Positions 9,341 to 21,306 are shown, counted from the first letter of the stretch. The stretch is 64,000 nucleotides of DNA from Flavobacteriia bacterium (GCA_015999765.1 JAECQR010000006.1:102469-166468), one strand, 5' to 3'. Notes: generated from the letters alone by a model not told the origin. Made by a program: numbers and translations.

Positions 9341-10954
9341 TTATTTTTTGATTGCTTTAATTGTTTTAGAACTTCCGTCTTCCATGTTTAAAGTAACCAT
9401 GTAAAGACCAGATTTCAATTCTGAAACGTTAAGTTCAGCAGCCGGTTTCATGGTTTTAACCAATCGTCCTGCAACATCCGTGATTGAAACAGATTTCACT
9501 CCATTTACATCAGAAATTTTCAATACATCATGGAATGGGTTAGGATATATAGAAAGGTTAGCTTTTTTTACATCTGATGCAGCTAAAAACTGAACATAAT
9601 CTATTTTATAATCTTCTGCCTGACCATTAGTAAGATCTGCACATGCGGTTGTTAATGTTGCATTAACTGAAGTTCCGGAGAAATTGTATTTAACTCTCAT
9701 TCTTTTCGTCCCTAATGCTGTCCCGGAAGGAATCGCAATATTTCCTGTTAACGTAATCACCCCATTAGTAATGGTGGTAGACCTTTTGATGGTAGCAGCA
9801 GTATTAAAATAAGATTCTCCCGCATCATTGAAATCTCCGTCTTCATTCCAGTCAACAAATACAGTCATCGCAAAGCCATTAGCTCCAATACCTATGCCTT
9901 TCACTGTAATCGGCACCGTGGTAATATTGTTTTTAACTTCAAATACAGTTGATGTAAAATCTTCGTGAGCGACATACGAACCCGCAACGGTCGCAGTAGC
10001 ATCCGAGTCATTAGTAATTCCAGCAAAGGTTACTGACTTAATAGGTGTCATAGCAGTAGGAGCACTTGAAGTTAGCGGACCACAATATGGTGCTAATGGA
10101 TTCGCTCCCGTTGTAAAGCTTTTTTCAGTACAACCCGTGGCTTCTCCTAAGCTGTTAATAGGAGTAATCGAAGCATATAAAAGAGTATTTGCAGGCAATA
10201 CATTGCTGGATGAAGGAGTATAAGACTGGTTAGGTGATACGTCAGATAATACATCATCTCCCCCAGAGGTGGTTCCAATTTTCACTCTATAAGTTTGAGC
10301 GTTTTCTACTGCAGCCCATGTTAAAGTTGGTCTTACAGAAACATTGGTTGCATTATCGGCTGGAAGAATTAGAGAAGTACATACTGGTAATGCAGTAACC
10401 TCTTGAGCGATTAGCACTTTATCAAAAAAGGTATAAAAGTCGTTACCTGAAGCTGTGGATACGCTTTGAATTCTCAACTTAAAATTGCCCGTAACAGCAG
10501 CTGTTTCTGGGATAGTAACCGAATAAGGGGTACATGTTTCTCCCACTGTTCCTGCAGCTAAAGTCAATGGCGTCCCAACGGGTATATAAGTTGTTCCGTT
10601 ATCCGTTGAGTAACTTACATTTACTGTACCACTTATTGTGGAAGTAGCAGAATATGGGATTGTACTTACAGTAAAAGATACATCAATCTTTTTCCCATTG
10701 GCAGTCATTGCGGTAGGTTTCGTGTAAACTAAGTTTAATGTTGCTGACGTTGTAGCTCCATAATTGTTTCCTCCAATCGCTGCAATTCCATCACACGACG
10801 TAGGATTAAGATTATAAACGCCAGTACTCCCACTGAAAGCTCCTGACACAACAAATGTGGCGGGACTTCCTGATTCAAAACTTTCGCTGACATAAATTTG
10901 CGCACTTGCGCCAAATCCCAATGCTAAAAAGCACGATAGTAAAATTTTCTTCAT
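9341..10954 (-). CDS. T9SS type A sorting domain-containing GEVED protein
   Basis: Signal peptide, one GEVED module ([17 protein letters not shown]...[11 protein letters not shown]), [32 protein letters not shown]9SS CTD. Confidence 0.9.
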   Translation of the reverse strand: MKKILLSCFLALGFGASAQIYVSESFESGSPATFVVSGAFSGSTGVYNLNPTSCDGIAAIGGNNYGATTSATLNLVYTKPTAMTANGKKIDVSFTVSTIPYSATSTISGTVNVSYSTDNGTTYIPVGTPLTLAAGTVGETCTPYSVTIPETAAVTGNFKLRIQSVSTASGNDFYTFFDKVLIAQEVTALPVCTSLILPADNATNVSVRPTLTWAAVENAQTYRVKIGTTSGGDDVLSDVSPNQSYTPSSSNVLPANTLLYASITPINSLGEATGCTEKSFTTGANPLAPYCGPLTSSAPTAMTPIKSVTFAGITNDSDATATVAGSYVAHEDFTSTVFEVKNNITTVPITVKGIGIGANGFAMTVFVDWNEDGDFNDAGESYFNTAATIKRSTTITNGVITLTGNIAIPSGTALGTKRMRVKYNFSGTSVNATLTTACADLTNGQAEDYKIDYVQFLAASDVKKANLSIYPNPFHDVLKISDVNGVKSVSITDVAGRLVKTMKPAAELNVSELKSGLYMVTLNMEDGSSKTIKAIKK

Positions 10955-11133
10955 AAATATTTAAATTTGTTAATTGAGCCAAAACTAAACAATTAATTTT
11001 AATAAAGCCTAAATTCTTTCACAAATATTTAACAAAGTTTTAAATGTCTTACGAATTGGATAATTTCAGTGCTTTTCTTCCCTTAAAACATAGACAAGCT
11101 GTCCAAAAACATACAATCACTTTTTGTTCATCA

Positions 11134-11409
11134 CTACAGTTTCTGCCGACGCAATTTAGAATTCTCATTTTTAAGCACTTCCATCTTTGCATGAAGGTAA
11201 TGAATGATTTCTAAGCCCGGTAAATTAACTTCGAGATCGTAATATAAATTGGATAACCTTTCGAAAACCTGAAGTTCATCATAACTTACGTACATAATAT
11301 CGTTTTCGGTCTGCGTTTTAAGCAAACCGGATTCCTGCAGTGCATCGAAAAATGTAATTTCCACATTGTAAATTCTTACAATTTCCTCGCGTGATATTCT
11401 TTCCGTCAT
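11134..11409 (-). CDS. cbpM: chaperone modulator CbpM
   Basis: MerR-like small protein [30 protein letters not shown] overlapping the 3' end of a cbpA-like gene. Confidence 0.75.
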   Translation of the reverse strand: MTERISREEIVRIYNVEITFFDALQESGLLKTQTENDIMYVSYDELQVFERLSNLYYDLEVNLPGLEIIHYLHAKMEVLKNENSKLRRQKL

Positions 11410-12335
11410 GGCTGTAAATCTTTAAGCTGTTGAAACAATTCTTTTTCTCTGGATGAGAGGTTTGTCGGGAGTTTTACATGGTAGGTCACCATAAGATCAC
11501 CGAATTCGCCTTCCTTTTTGTAAACCGGAAATCCCTTTCCTTTCAAACGTACCTTCGTTCCGCCTTGCGTTTCTGGTTTAACCTTCAGTTTTACACTTCC
11601 GTCCAGGGTTTTTACATTAACCTCTCCCCCCAAAATTGCGGTGTATAGATCGATAGTGATATCGCCGCTTAAATGATCACCGTTTCTTTTAAAATGAGGA
11701 TCTTCCGCGATATTGAAAGTGATATAAAGATCACCGTTGGGTCCGCCATTATACCCGGGATTCCCATGACCTTTGAGTTTAATCTTCTGACCATCGGCAA
11801 CACCCGCAGGAATGGTTAATCTCACCTTTTTTCCATTGATATCGAAAGTCTGCTGATGGGTTTTAGCCGCATCCCTCAGATGAAGATTCAATTCCGCTGA
11901 AATATCCTGACCTTTAAATTTTCCCGATGCACTGCCACGGGAGCTTCTGCCGAAACCGCCTCCTGCGCCGCCGCCAAACATACTCTGGAAAAAGTCTGAA
12001 AAATCTTCACCGTCACCGAAATCTGTGCCTGTAAATCCCTCTCCGAAATTCTGACTTTGCTGTGCCCTTTGGTGTTGCTGTGCTTTATCGTATTCTTCAC
12101 CCTGTTTCCAGTGTTCACCATACTTGTCGTACTTTTCACGGTTTTGCGGATGGCTGAGCACTTCATTGGCTTCATTGATTTCCTTAAATTTCCGTTCAGC
12201 TTCCTTATCGCCGGGATTAACATCCGGATGATACTTTCTGGCGAGTTTTCGGTACGCTTTTTTCACGTCATCGGCAGACGCTTTCTTATCAATCCCCAAA
12301 ATCTTATAATAATCTATATAAGCCATTTTTTTCAT
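11406..12335 (-). CDS. cbpA: DnaJ C-terminal domain protein (CbpA-like)
   Basis: [35 protein letters not shown]-domain with HPD; G/F-rich linker; DnaJ C-terminal. Confidence 0.9.
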   Translation of the reverse strand: MKKMAYIDYYKILGIDKKASADDVKKAYRKLARKYHPDVNPGDKEAERKFKEINEANEVLSHPQNREKYDKYGEHWKQGEEYDKAQQHQRAQQSQNFGEGFTGTDFGDGEDFSDFFQSMFGGGAGGGFGRSSRGSASGKFKGQDISAELNLHLRDAAKTHQQTFDINGKKVRLTIPAGVADGQKIKLKGHGNPGYNGGPNGDLYITFNIAEDPHFKRNGDHLSGDITIDLYTAILGGEVNVKTLDGSVKLKVKPETQGGTKVRLKGKGFPVYKKEGEFGDLMVTYHVKLPTNLSSREKELFQQLKDLQP

Positions 12336-12424
12336 GATTTATTCAAATTTAAGGAAAATCCATATTGTGTCGTTTTAAAGAACTGTTAAACTTTAAGGCT
12401 AATTCTCTATTTTAGCAAAAATTT

Positions 12425-14476
12425 ATGTGCTTGCATATCAAAGCTTTTCATCTTGTTTTCCTGCTTGTTTCGGTGTTGGCTTTTTGTCAGCAACAGGATT
12501 CTGCATCCTTAATCACAGAGGTTCAGATTGACGCATTCAAAAAGCCGGGAAAACTCATTACTTCAACAAAATCGGTATCCTTTTCCGGAAGTAATTTCCT
12601 GGCCCAGAACGCACCGGACCGTGTACTGGAATCACTCAACCTACTTCCCGGAAGCAAGATGGAAGAACGTTCACCCGGATCCTACAGATTGTCGGTACGC
12701 GGAAGCTCTTTAAGATCTCCTTTTGGGGTTAGAAACGTAAAAGTTTATCTCGATGATTTTGCACTTACTGACGCATCCGGAAATACTTATTTAAATATTC
12801 TGGATCCCGAAATCCTGGGTTCAGTTGAAATTTTCAAAGGTCCGGAAAGCGGAGATTTCGGAGCCCAAACTGGTGGCACAGCCTTACTGAATACAAAAAA
12901 TAAGGCCGAAAAAAGTTTCGGAATTTCTGGAGGAAGTTTTAATCACTTCAAAGGCAAAATCCATGCAGCAGAAAATGTGCAAAATCATTTCTTTCAGTTC
13001 TATACAAGCTATGAAACCACCGAGTCGTATCGCAAACAAGCTGTAGTTCAAAGGAAGTTCGCATTCATAAAAGACAGCTATCATTACGGTGAAAATAACC
13101 AGTTTCAGGCGCTTCTTCTTCTGTCGGATTTACATTATGAAACTCCGGGCGGACTGACGCTTGCGCAGATGCAGGAAAATCCCAGACAGGCAAGGCCGAA
13201 AACAACTGCTCTTCCCGGAGCTGCAGAACAGCAGGCAGGTATTTATAACAGAATGATCTTTGCCGGATTGTCTAATATTTACAGCTTTAAAAAAGATTTC
13301 AGCCATTTTATTGCAGTTCAGGGTAACTACAACGACTTTCGGAATCCGTTCATCACGAATTACGAGAAAAGATTCGAAAATAATTTTACCGTCCGTACCC
13401 ATTTAAATTTTGCCAAAAACCTCGAGAATTCCGCTTATGAAACACGCTTGGGTTTAGAAGGCGCGGCTGCAAAAGGAATCATCAGAAACTTCGGTAATAA
13501 TTTGGGAACGCCCGCAGATGCTCAGAATTTTGATGACATCTCCACAGAAAGCGGATTCATTTTTCTTTCCCAGAAAGCGGAATTCAAAAAAAAGCTGACG
13601 ATTGACCTTGCGGCAAGCCTTAATTACATGAATTACCGCTGGAAAAGCGTCTATCCAATCGCAGAATCGGGACATAAAAAATTTGAGAATGCATTTTTAC
13701 CGAATTTGGGAGTTTCGTATCTTTTAGGAAAAGGTTTTTCGCTTCGCGCAAAATTTGCAAAAGGGAACTCGGCGCCAACTACTGAGGAAGTCCGCTCCTC
13801 TGCGCAGGAAATCAACATCAATTTAAGTTCCGAATGGGGATGGAACAAAGAAATCGGCATCAGGAAACAGTGGGGAGATTTACTTTTTACCGAACTCAAT
13901 ATTTTTGATTTCCGCCTGAAAGACGCCATTGTAAGAAAAGAAAACGAAAACGGCCAGGAATATTTTATAAATGCCGGCGGAACCTCACAGAAAGGAATCG
14001 AATTTGTTGTTGAAAGCAGAAAACTGCTCATCAATTCACCAATGCTTAAGAATATAAAGTTTTACTTCGCAGGAAATTTTTACGATTTTACCTTCAGGAA
14101 TTACCTCAAAAACAATGATGATTTCTCAGGAAACAAACTTACGGGTGTTCCGTCATCCTCAGTGCAAAGTCTCATTAATTTTGAATTATTCCATGACATA
14201 AAAATTGATCTGAGCCATTTTTACACGTCGGAAATCCCGCTGAACGATGCCAATTCTGTGGTAGCAAAACCGTCTCTAGTTGGCAATATTTCATTGAGTT
14301 ATCCTTTAAAATTAAATACTTTTAAAACTGATTTAAAACTGAGTGTACAGAATATTTACGATACGGCGTACAGTTTGGGTTATGATATTAACGCATTCGG
14401 AAACCGGTATTACAACCCTGCAGCAGGCAGAAACTATATGCTGAGTCTGAATTTCAATTTAAAAAAACAGCCATGA
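12425..14476 (+). CDS. TonB-dependent receptor
   Basis: Plug motif RVLESLNLLPGSKMEERSPGSYRLSVRGSSLRSPFGVRNVKVYLDDFALTD; C-terminal beta-barrel. Confidence 0.9.
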   Translation: MCLHIKAFHLVFLLVSVLAFCQQQDSASLITEVQIDAFKKPGKLITSTKSVSFSGSNFLAQNAPDRVLESLNLLPGSKMEERSPGSYRLSVRGSSLRSPFGVRNVKVYLDDFALTDASGNTYLNILDPEILGSVEIFKGPESGDFGAQTGGTALLNTKNKAEKSFGISGGSFNHFKGKIHAAENVQNHFFQFYTSYETTESYRKQAVVQRKFAFIKDSYHYGENNQFQALLLLSDLHYETPGGLTLAQMQENPRQARPKTTALPGAAEQQAGIYNRMIFAGLSNIYSFKKDFSHFIAVQGNYNDFRNPFITNYEKRFENNFTVRTHLNFAKNLENSAYETRLGLEGAAAKGIIRNFGNNLGTPADAQNFDDISTESGFIFLSQKAEFKKKLTIDLAASLNYMNYRWKSVYPIAESGHKKFENAFLPNLGVSYLLGKGFSLRAKFAKGNSAPTTEEVRSSAQEININLSSEWGWNKEIGIRKQWGDLLFTELNIFDFRLKDAIVRKENENGQEYFINAGGTSQKGIEFVVESRKLLINSPMLKNIKFYFAGNFYDFTFRNYLKNNDDFSGNKLTGVPSSSVQSLINFELFHDIKIDLSHFYTSEIPLNDANSVVAKPSLVGNISLSYPLKLNTFKTDLKLSVQNIYDTAYSLGYDINAFGNRYYNPAAGRNYMLSLNFNLKKQP

Positions 14477-15117
14477 AAAACCTTATCTTCCTCTCTTTAA
14501 TCACAGTTATAACCGGCTGCAGTAAAGAAAATAAAGCTTCGGTTTCCGTTCAGAAAAACAACACGGAAACTGCTAAAAAAGATTCCATCCAAAAAATTCC
14601 GGAACCGGTAAAGCTGAGCAAAAATGAGCTCCTCAAAGACCTCAACAATGAAATTCTCGCTTCTTTAAAATCGAAAGATTACGACCGTTTTTCAGAGTTT
14701 ATTCATCCGCAAAAAGGAATTCGATTTTCCATGTATGCTTATGTACAGCCGGAAAAGAACAAACATTTTACCCGGGAAGAGTTCATTAAATATATTCCAA
14801 TGCGAACCAGATTTACATGGGGAGAGAAAGACGGAACTGGCGATCTGCTCATAATTTCCCTTAAAGACTATCTGGAGAAGTGGGTTTTCAAGAGGGACTT
14901 CACCAAGTCTGAATTTTATCTGAATGAATTCAAAGGAACCGGAAATTCGCTAAACAACCTGAAAAAGATCTATCCAAACCTCAACTTTACCGAAAACTTT
15001 ATTCCCGGATCGGAAAAATACGGAGGAATGGACTGGAACGCTCTGCGTTTTGTGTTTGAGGAATTTCAAGGCGAATATTATATTGTGGCAGTGATCAACG
15101 ACGAATGGACGGCATAA
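14473..15117 (+). CDS. hypothetical lipoprotein
   Basis: Lipobox LITVITGCSKE; overlaps upstream TBDR stop by 4 bp (ATGA). Confidence 0.7.
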   Translation: MKNLIFLSLITVITGCSKENKASVSVQKNNTETAKKDSIQKIPEPVKLSKNELLKDLNNEILASLKSKDYDRFSEFIHPQKGIRFSMYAYVQPEKNKHFTREEFIKYIPMRTRFTWGEKDGTGDLLIISLKDYLEKWVFKRDFTKSEFYLNEFKGTGNSLNNLKKIYPNLNFTENFIPGSEKYGGMDWNALRFVFEEFQGEYYIVAVINDEWTA

Positions 15118-15161
15118 CCCATTTGAAAAATTTTACCTTTATCTTTACTAAATTTGAAAAC

Positions 15162-16391
15162 ATGCGTGAAGTTTTAAAAAACTATTCCGGAATTATCCTC
15201 CTGTTAACCGGAATTGTTGCCGGAAGTTTTATCGGTATATTTTTTCCGGAAGCGGTGACCTATTTAAAGCCGCTGGGCGATATTTTCCTGAATTTGCTTT
15301 TCGTAAGCGTAGTCCCGCTGGTTTTTTTCGCGGTTTCAAATTCCATTGCTTCACTGGAACAGCAGTCGAAATTCGGAAAAATTATTTTCTCCATGATCTT
15401 CACTTTTCTACTGTTCATCATCATTGCTGCTTTGTTTACGATCGCCGCGGTTTGGCTTTTGCCCACAGAAGCTTTGCCTTCGACTTCACCAGAAACGATT
15501 GATACCGGCACCGACGCAACCTGGGGCGACCGTATCGTAAGCTTCTTTACTGTTGGTGAATTTACCGAACTCTTTTCCAGAAAAAATATGTTGGCGTTGC
15601 TGATTTTTGCATTTCTCACAGGTACGGCGGTGAGGAAAACCGGCGATTCGGGAACACCTTTCCGACAGTTTTTAGCATCAGGATATGAAGTGATGAAAGA
15701 ACTTTTACTCATCGTAATGAAAGCTGCTCCCATAGGTTTAGGCGCTTATTTTGCGTATCAGGTGGCGACCCTCGGACCGCAGCTTTTCGGATTTTACGCA
15801 AAGCCGCTCGGACTTTATTACGTTGCCGGAACGGTTTACTTTCTTCTGTTTTTTACGATCTACGCTTTCATAGCGAAAGGAAAAGACGGAGTTCAGAAGT
15901 TCTGGAAAAACAATATTTATCCGACTTTAACGGCAATTTCAACCTGCAGCAGTTTCGCCACAATGCCGGCAAATTTGCAGGCCGCGGCAAGAATCGGAGT
16001 TCCGGATGCGATTGCGAACATTGTGATTCCGATCGGAAGTACGCTGCACAAAAACGGTTCATCAATGTCGTCCATCATTAAAATTTATGTTGCTTTTTTA
16101 ATTATCGGCGAAAATTTCTTCGATCCTATGAATCTGCTTCTTGCAATCGGAATCACCATTTTTGTAAGTATTGTTGCCGGAGGAATCCCGAACGGAGGGT
16201 ATATTGGCGAGATGCTGATGATTTCGGTATATCAGCTTCCGGTTGAGGCGATTCCTGCGGTAATGATTATCGGAACATTGGTAGACCCTCTGGCGACTGT
16301 TTTAAATTCTACCGGAGATACCGTCGCTGCAATGTTTGTAACGAAAATTTCAGGTGAAAAATTTGAGGAGCCGAAGGATTTTGCGGTGTAA
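15162..16391 (+). CDS. dicarboxylate/amino acid:cation symporter (SDF family)
   Basis: FLNLLFVSVVPLVFFAVSNSIASL, CSSFATMPANLQAA, PIGSTLHKNGSSM, DPLATVLNSTGDTVAAM; start moved to internal ATG at 15162. Confidence 0.9.
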   Translation: MREVLKNYSGIILLLTGIVAGSFIGIFFPEAVTYLKPLGDIFLNLLFVSVVPLVFFAVSNSIASLEQQSKFGKIIFSMIFTFLLFIIIAALFTIAAVWLLPTEALPSTSPETIDTGTDATWGDRIVSFFTVGEFTELFSRKNMLALLIFAFLTGTAVRKTGDSGTPFRQFLASGYEVMKELLLIVMKAAPIGLGAYFAYQVATLGPQLFGFYAKPLGLYYVAGTVYFLLFFTIYAFIAKGKDGVQKFWKNNIYPTLTAISTCSSFATMPANLQAAARIGVPDAIANIVIPIGSTLHKNGSSMSSIIKIYVAFLIIGENFFDPMNLLLAIGITIFVSIVAGGIPNGGYIGEMLMISVYQLPVEAIPAVMIIGTLVDPLATVLNSTGDTVAAMFVTKISGEKFEEPKDFAV

Positions 16392-16433
16392 GCCTCAAAC
16401 ATTTTTTTCCGAAACCTCCTTCTTTTTAAACCA

Positions 16434-16462
16434 AAAATGCCGGAACGTACGCACGGCATTCT
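16434..16462. terminator. hairpin between convergent genes
   Basis: AATGCCG...CGGCATT with flanking A-run. Confidence 0.5.
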
Positions 16463-16480
16463 CAGTTTATTAAGAAAAGT

Positions 16481-18988
16481 TTATTTATAAGCTTCAATCG
16501 CTTTGTTGATTGCATCGACCTGCTGATTGATTGTGGGACTGGATGGATTGGCTTTAAGCACCGCCATCTTTTTAGCCAGACCATCTTTAAGAATCTGAAC
16601 AATCATCATCTTGGCCTGTGGATTATCGCCAATCTGCTTTTTAACCTGCGTTAAAATCTTCGTTACATTTTCCGTTGCTTTCAGGTTATCAGAACTCATG
16701 ATCCAGTTATAACCGTCTTCGGCAGCTGCGCCCAATTCAGGATTCTGGAATTTCACAAACGGAAAAAAAGCTGCAGTTGAAGCAATTGCCGGCATCTGCT
16801 TTTCGATTCTGTTTTTTACGATAATCGGTAAAAGTTCAGCAATTAAATCATCGCTTGCACCGTCAAGATCAATGCTGCCAGCTAAAGTCGCAACTTTCGA
16901 AGGATCCACGACCGCAATCCCGGAAAGAGAACTTCCTTTCACCGAATTCGACACAGCGCTCATTCCTTTCTCGAAAAGAGGCAGGTATTTCTTGTCTTTT
17001 GTTTTTGTCAAAGCTGAGATCGCTGCAGCCTGAACCAAAGTTTTAGTCTCATTGGAAGCCATTTTTTCAACTTCTGCCAACGCTGCTTTCGCGTGATCAG
17101 ATTTTGTTAAATCAAGACCGCTCAGCGCTTTCATTCTGATTCTGAAGTTCGGGTCTTTCAATGCTGCGACCAAAGTTTTCAGTGACGCAGGATTTGCTCC
17201 TTTATTCTCCGCAGCTTTTTCTACTGCTTTGTATCTGCTTAAAAATTCCTTTGAATTTGAGTATTGTGCGAAATATTGATCCGGCGTTTTATTTTCCGTA
17301 AACTCGCCTAAAATGACACCGTCAGCATTCAGATTGATAAAATCTGGATTTTTGGAAACCGGGAAGCTAAAATCGTTTTTATCTTTCGCACTTACCCAAA
17401 CATTTTTCCTTGTAGGTTTTCCGTTTTCATAGATGTCGAGCGCCAGCGGAAACTGGAAATTACCGCCCACCTGGTCCTGACTTACCGTAACTTTCACCTG
17501 CTTTTTCACAGGTTCGAAGGTTGTAGTGTATGAAACTTTCGGGTGACCGCTGTTGAAATACCACTGATTGAAGAACCAGTTTAAATCTTTGCCTGAAACT
17601 TTTTCCAGCGATAGACGGAACTGATGTGCTTCGGCCGTACCGTATTCATTGGTTTTGAGGTAATCTGTCATTCCGGCCCAGAAAGCATCGTCGCCCACAT
17701 AATTTCTCAACATGTGAAGAATTGAGCCTCCTTTATTATATGAAACCCCATCAAACATATCTTCTTTGTGATGGTAATTAAAACGCACCAAATCTTTGGT
17801 GACATTGGAAGGATCCCGGAAATAACCTTCAGCAGCTTTCATTAAAGTATAATCGGCGAAGTCTTTACCATATTTATGTTCATTCCAAAGGTATTCGGAA
17901 TAGTTGGCGAAAGATTCGTTTACCGTTAGGTTACTCCAGCTTTCAGTAGTAACAAGATCGCCGAACCAATGATGGAAAAGCTCATGAGAAATCACATCTT
18001 CCCAGCGGTTTTCATCGATCAGGTCGCCGGGTTTTTGCTGTGCGGATTCCTGATGAAGTACCGCTGTGGTATTTTCCATCGCCCCGGAAACGTAATCTCT
18101 TGCGGTAATCTGCGCATATTTGGACCAAGGATAATCGTAATTCAGTTTTTTAGAAAAGAATTCCAACATTTCCGGAGTGTTGCCGAAAATCTGCTTCGCG
18201 TACAGTTCATATTCTTTTTCAACATAATAATCTACTGCAATATTTCTCCACTTATCTTTCACCACAGCATAATCTCCCACTCCCATAAAAAACAGGTAAG
18301 GTGCATGCTTTTTATCCATCACCCAGTGGTCGGTACGGAGCCCGTTGCCTTCTTTCACCGAAGATTTCATCAAACCGTTAGATAAAGTGACATATTTGTC
18401 GGGCACGGTCATGTAAATTTCCTGAGTGGTTTTCTGATTGGGCTTGTCGATGGTTGGGAACCATGCAGAACTGGCTTCGGTTTCACCCTGTGTCCAGATC
18501 TGGGTAGGTTTATCAGCATCTTTTCCCTGCGCGTTTACGAAATAAAGTCCCTTTGCATCGGTAATTGCAGCGCTGCCCTTTTCGGTTACTTCATTAGGAC
18601 GCGCGGTGTATTTAATGTAAACCGTATACTCCTGATTCCGCGTATAGGTCTTATCTAAAGTGATCCTCAGCATATCATCTTTGTACGCGTACTTCAGTGG
18701 CGTTTTACCACCATTTTTGTCCAAAGCCACTTCGTGAATGAGCATCGCTTTAGCATCCAGAATCAAGGAATCCGAAGGATAGAAATGCGGGCTGGCCGTT
18801 AACCATTCCTCGCCGTTCATCTGTTCTTTGGCATAATCGAAATTTACTTTGAGTTTAGTATGCTTAAGTTCCGTAGACTTAGTGTGGGTTTGGCGGTATT
18901 CGGTTCTGCCGGAAGTTTCGGTTTGGGCGTAGGCAGTACCGGTAAATAGAATGCCGAGTAGTCCTAAGGAAATGATGAGTTTCTTCAT
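16481..18988 (-). CDS. M1 family metallopeptidase (aminopeptidase N-like)
   Basis: GAMEN motif (SGAMENTT) and HELFHHWFGD...E zinc site. Confidence 0.95.
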   Translation of the reverse strand: MKKLIISLGLLGILFTGTAYAQTETSGRTEYRQTHTKSTELKHTKLKVNFDYAKEQMNGEEWLTASPHFYPSDSLILDAKAMLIHEVALDKNGGKTPLKYAYKDDMLRITLDKTYTRNQEYTVYIKYTARPNEVTEKGSAAITDAKGLYFVNAQGKDADKPTQIWTQGETEASSAWFPTIDKPNQKTTQEIYMTVPDKYVTLSNGLMKSSVKEGNGLRTDHWVMDKKHAPYLFFMGVGDYAVVKDKWRNIAVDYYVEKEYELYAKQIFGNTPEMLEFFSKKLNYDYPWSKYAQITARDYVSGAMENTTAVLHQESAQQKPGDLIDENRWEDVISHELFHHWFGDLVTTESWSNLTVNESFANYSEYLWNEHKYGKDFADYTLMKAAEGYFRDPSNVTKDLVRFNYHHKEDMFDGVSYNKGGSILHMLRNYVGDDAFWAGMTDYLKTNEYGTAEAHQFRLSLEKVSGKDLNWFFNQWYFNSGHPKVSYTTTFEPVKKQVKVTVSQDQVGGNFQFPLALDIYENGKPTRKNVWVSAKDKNDFSFPVSKNPDFINLNADGVILGEFTENKTPDQYFAQYSNSKEFLSRYKAVEKAAENKGANPASLKTLVAALKDPNFRIRMKALSGLDLTKSDHAKAALAEVEKMASNETKTLVQAAAISALTKTKDKKYLPLFEKGMSAVSNSVKGSSLSGIAVVDPSKVATLAGSIDLDGASDDLIAELLPIIVKNRIEKQMPAIASTAAFFPFVKFQNPELGAAAEDGYNWIMSSDNLKATENVTKILTQVKKQIGDNPQAKMMIVQILKDGLAKKMAVLKANPSSPTINQQVDAINKAIEAYK

Positions 18989-19056
18989 GTATCGCTGTTT
19001 ATATTTTTATTCGTTGTTTGATGTATTAACTGACTTAAAGTAAAATTGTTTTTGCA

Positions 19057-20376
19057 CTACTGCCTTGTGAAAGTCAATACCATAGATCCCTGATTGAAAT
19101 CTATTGTGTTTTTATCGGGATTAAATTTCATTTTTATACCCGCAGGATCAAATTTAAATTCGGAATCGGAAACAACCTCGAGTGGAAATGCAGTTTGTCC
19201 GGTAGCCTGAGCCATCAGTTTTCCGTTCTCTTCGAAAATTTTAATATCAAGCGGAAATCCTGGTGCTTTGTATGTGCCTTCATATTTTTTAAGGAGTGCG
19301 AGATCAACAGTTTTCTCTTTAAAATCGGGCATTTTAAAATCCATATTCATTGCCGTTTTCAACATGTTGATGGAAATCTGGTTCACATCATAATCCGATT
19401 GATTGGTAATGAAACTCACCCCGGCTTTTGATTCCGGAAAGTAAAAAAGTACCGAACGGAATTCCTCGATCCTCCCGCTGTGACCATATCCATATCTGTC
19501 AATAAACGGCACCTTAGCTAATCCAAACCCGTAATTATCTTTAAAATCCTTCATCGCCGCAAGGCTTTTTTGAGAAATGATCTTGCCGTTTTCCAGTGCA
19601 ATGACGAATTTAAGCAGCTCGGTTGGTGTTGAAATAATATTTCCGGCGCCGATCGGGATACTCATGTCGGTCTCCGGATTTTTTTCATAGACTCCGTTTT
19701 TGTAGTAATAGGCGTGAGCCTGATTTTTTGCAGGATCAATTTTTCCGCCGACTTTAGTTAGAGAAAGTTTCAAGGGTTTTGCAATTTTGTCCTGCAGCAG
19801 TTCAGCATACGACTTCTTATAAACTTTCTCCAGTATATATCCCAACAAGATGTAATTGGAGTTACTGTAAGCATGTTTTTCTCCCGGAGAAAAGTCACTT
19901 TTATATTTCTGAATGATGGAAACCAGCTCATTTTCAGTCTTAGGATTCTGATGGTATTCCCAATATTCCTTCTCGTCGGTAAGATTATGAATTCCGGTAC
20001 GGTGCTGCATGAGTTGAGCTACGGTAATTTTCGGTGAGTTTTCGATTGCAGGGTAAAAATCCGAAAGTTTGGTATCCAGCGATAGTTTTTTCTCTTCTAC
20101 CGCTTTCATCACCAAAACAGCAGTAAAGATTTTGGAGACCGAACCAATTCGGTATTGGGTATTCATATTGGCCTTCTGCTGCTTTTCAGCATCGGCAAAG
20201 CCGGTTACCTTTACAAAGTCAGGTTCATTGCCAGTCGCAAGCGCGTAGCTGCCAACTGCCTTATGACGTACTGCGAGGGAATCCAGATAAGCTGATAGTT
20301 TCTCGCGGTTACCCTGCTGGGCAAAATTCAGAATGAATGCTCCTGACAGGGCGGCTGTAAATAATTTTTTCCACAT
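19057..20376 (-). CDS. serine hydrolase, class C beta-lactamase-like
   Basis: RIGSVSKIFTAVLVMKA (SxxK), YSNSNYILLGYI (YxN), GYGHSGRI. Confidence 0.9.
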   Translation of the reverse strand: MWKKLFTAALSGAFILNFAQQGNREKLSAYLDSLAVRHKAVGSYALATGNEPDFVKVTGFADAEKQQKANMNTQYRIGSVSKIFTAVLVMKAVEEKKLSLDTKLSDFYPAIENSPKITVAQLMQHRTGIHNLTDEKEYWEYHQNPKTENELVSIIQKYKSDFSPGEKHAYSNSNYILLGYILEKVYKKSYAELLQDKIAKPLKLSLTKVGGKIDPAKNQAHAYYYKNGVYEKNPETDMSIPIGAGNIISTPTELLKFVIALENGKIISQKSLAAMKDFKDNYGFGLAKVPFIDRYGYGHSGRIEEFRSVLFYFPESKAGVSFITNQSDYDVNQISINMLKTAMNMDFKMPDFKEKTVDLALLKKYEGTYKAPGFPLDIKIFEENGKLMAQATGQTAFPLEVVSDSEFKFDPAGIKMKFNPDKNTIDFNQGSMVLTFTRQ

Positions 20377-20454
20377 AAGAATTAGTTTTCTTAATGGGTA
20401 GCAAAAACGATAAATTAGTTACGGAAATACCTGATCTTTAACAAATAAACTTAT

Positions 20455-21249
20455 TTAAACCGCTACAGGCGCTTTAATTCCCGGATATGGATCATAATTT
20501 TCGAGCGTGAAATCTTCAAAAGTGAAACTGAAAATATCTTTAATCTGAGGATTGAGTTTCATCGTTGGTAAAGCTTTCGGAGTTCTGGAAAGCTGTTTTT
20601 TAACCTGCTCGAAATGATTGTTATAAATATGAACATCACCAAAAGTGTGAACATAATCACCCACTTCCAAATCGCAAACCTGTGCAACCATCATCAGTAA
20701 CAACGCATAACTTGCAATATTAAAGGGAACGCCAAGAAAAACATCAGCACTTCGCTGATACAGCTGCAGCGATAATTTTCCGTCGGCAACGTAAAACTGA
20801 AACATTGCGTGGCAAGGCGCTAAAGCCATATTAGGAATTTCAGCAACATTCCATGCGGAAACGATGAGTCTCCGGGAATCCGGATTTTTTTTAATCTGAT
20901 CAATCACTTCCGAAACCTGATCGACCACTTTTCCGTCTGCACCGGCCCAGCTTCTCCACTGCGCGCCGTAAACAGGTCCTAAATCTCCATTTTCATCAGC
21001 CCATTCATTCCAGATTGAAACGCCATTATCGGTTAAATACTTTACATTGGTATCGCCTTTTAAAAACCAAAGCAATTCATAAATAATTGATTTTAAATGA
21101 ACTTTTTTAGTGGTTACCAAAGGGAAACCTTCAGACAAATCGTATCGCAGCTGGTAACCAAAAATACTTCGGGTGCCGGTGCCGGTTCTGTCGGTTTTAT
21201 CGGTTCCGTTGTCGATGATATTCTGAAGTAAGTCGAGGTAATTTTGCAT
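20455..21249 (-). CDS. thyA: thymidylate synthase
   Basis: [31 protein letters not shown] catalytic Cys motif, [20 protein letters not shown]. Confidence 0.97.
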   Translation of the reverse strand: MQNYLDLLQNIIDNGTDKTDRTGTGTRSIFGYQLRYDLSEGFPLVTTKKVHLKSIIYELLWFLKGDTNVKYLTDNGVSIWNEWADENGDLGPVYGAQWRSWAGADGKVVDQVSEVIDQIKKNPDSRRLIVSAWNVAEIPNMALAPCHAMFQFYVADGKLSLQLYQRSADVFLGVPFNIASYALLLMMVAQVCDLEVGDYVHTFGDVHIYNNHFEQVKKQLSRTPKALPTMKLNPQIKDIFSFTFEDFTLENYDPYPGIKAPVAV

Positions 21250-21306
21250 GATAAGAATGTGGAGTGTTTTTTTCTACAAAAATAGCAAACCTTTTTAATT
21301 GGTTGA

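Noticed and set aside
12057-12389. 110-aa plus-strand ORF opposite the cbpA-like gene
   Set aside because: Lies antisense to a convincing J-domain gene and is Phe/Leu/Ile-rich, typical of a shadow ORF.
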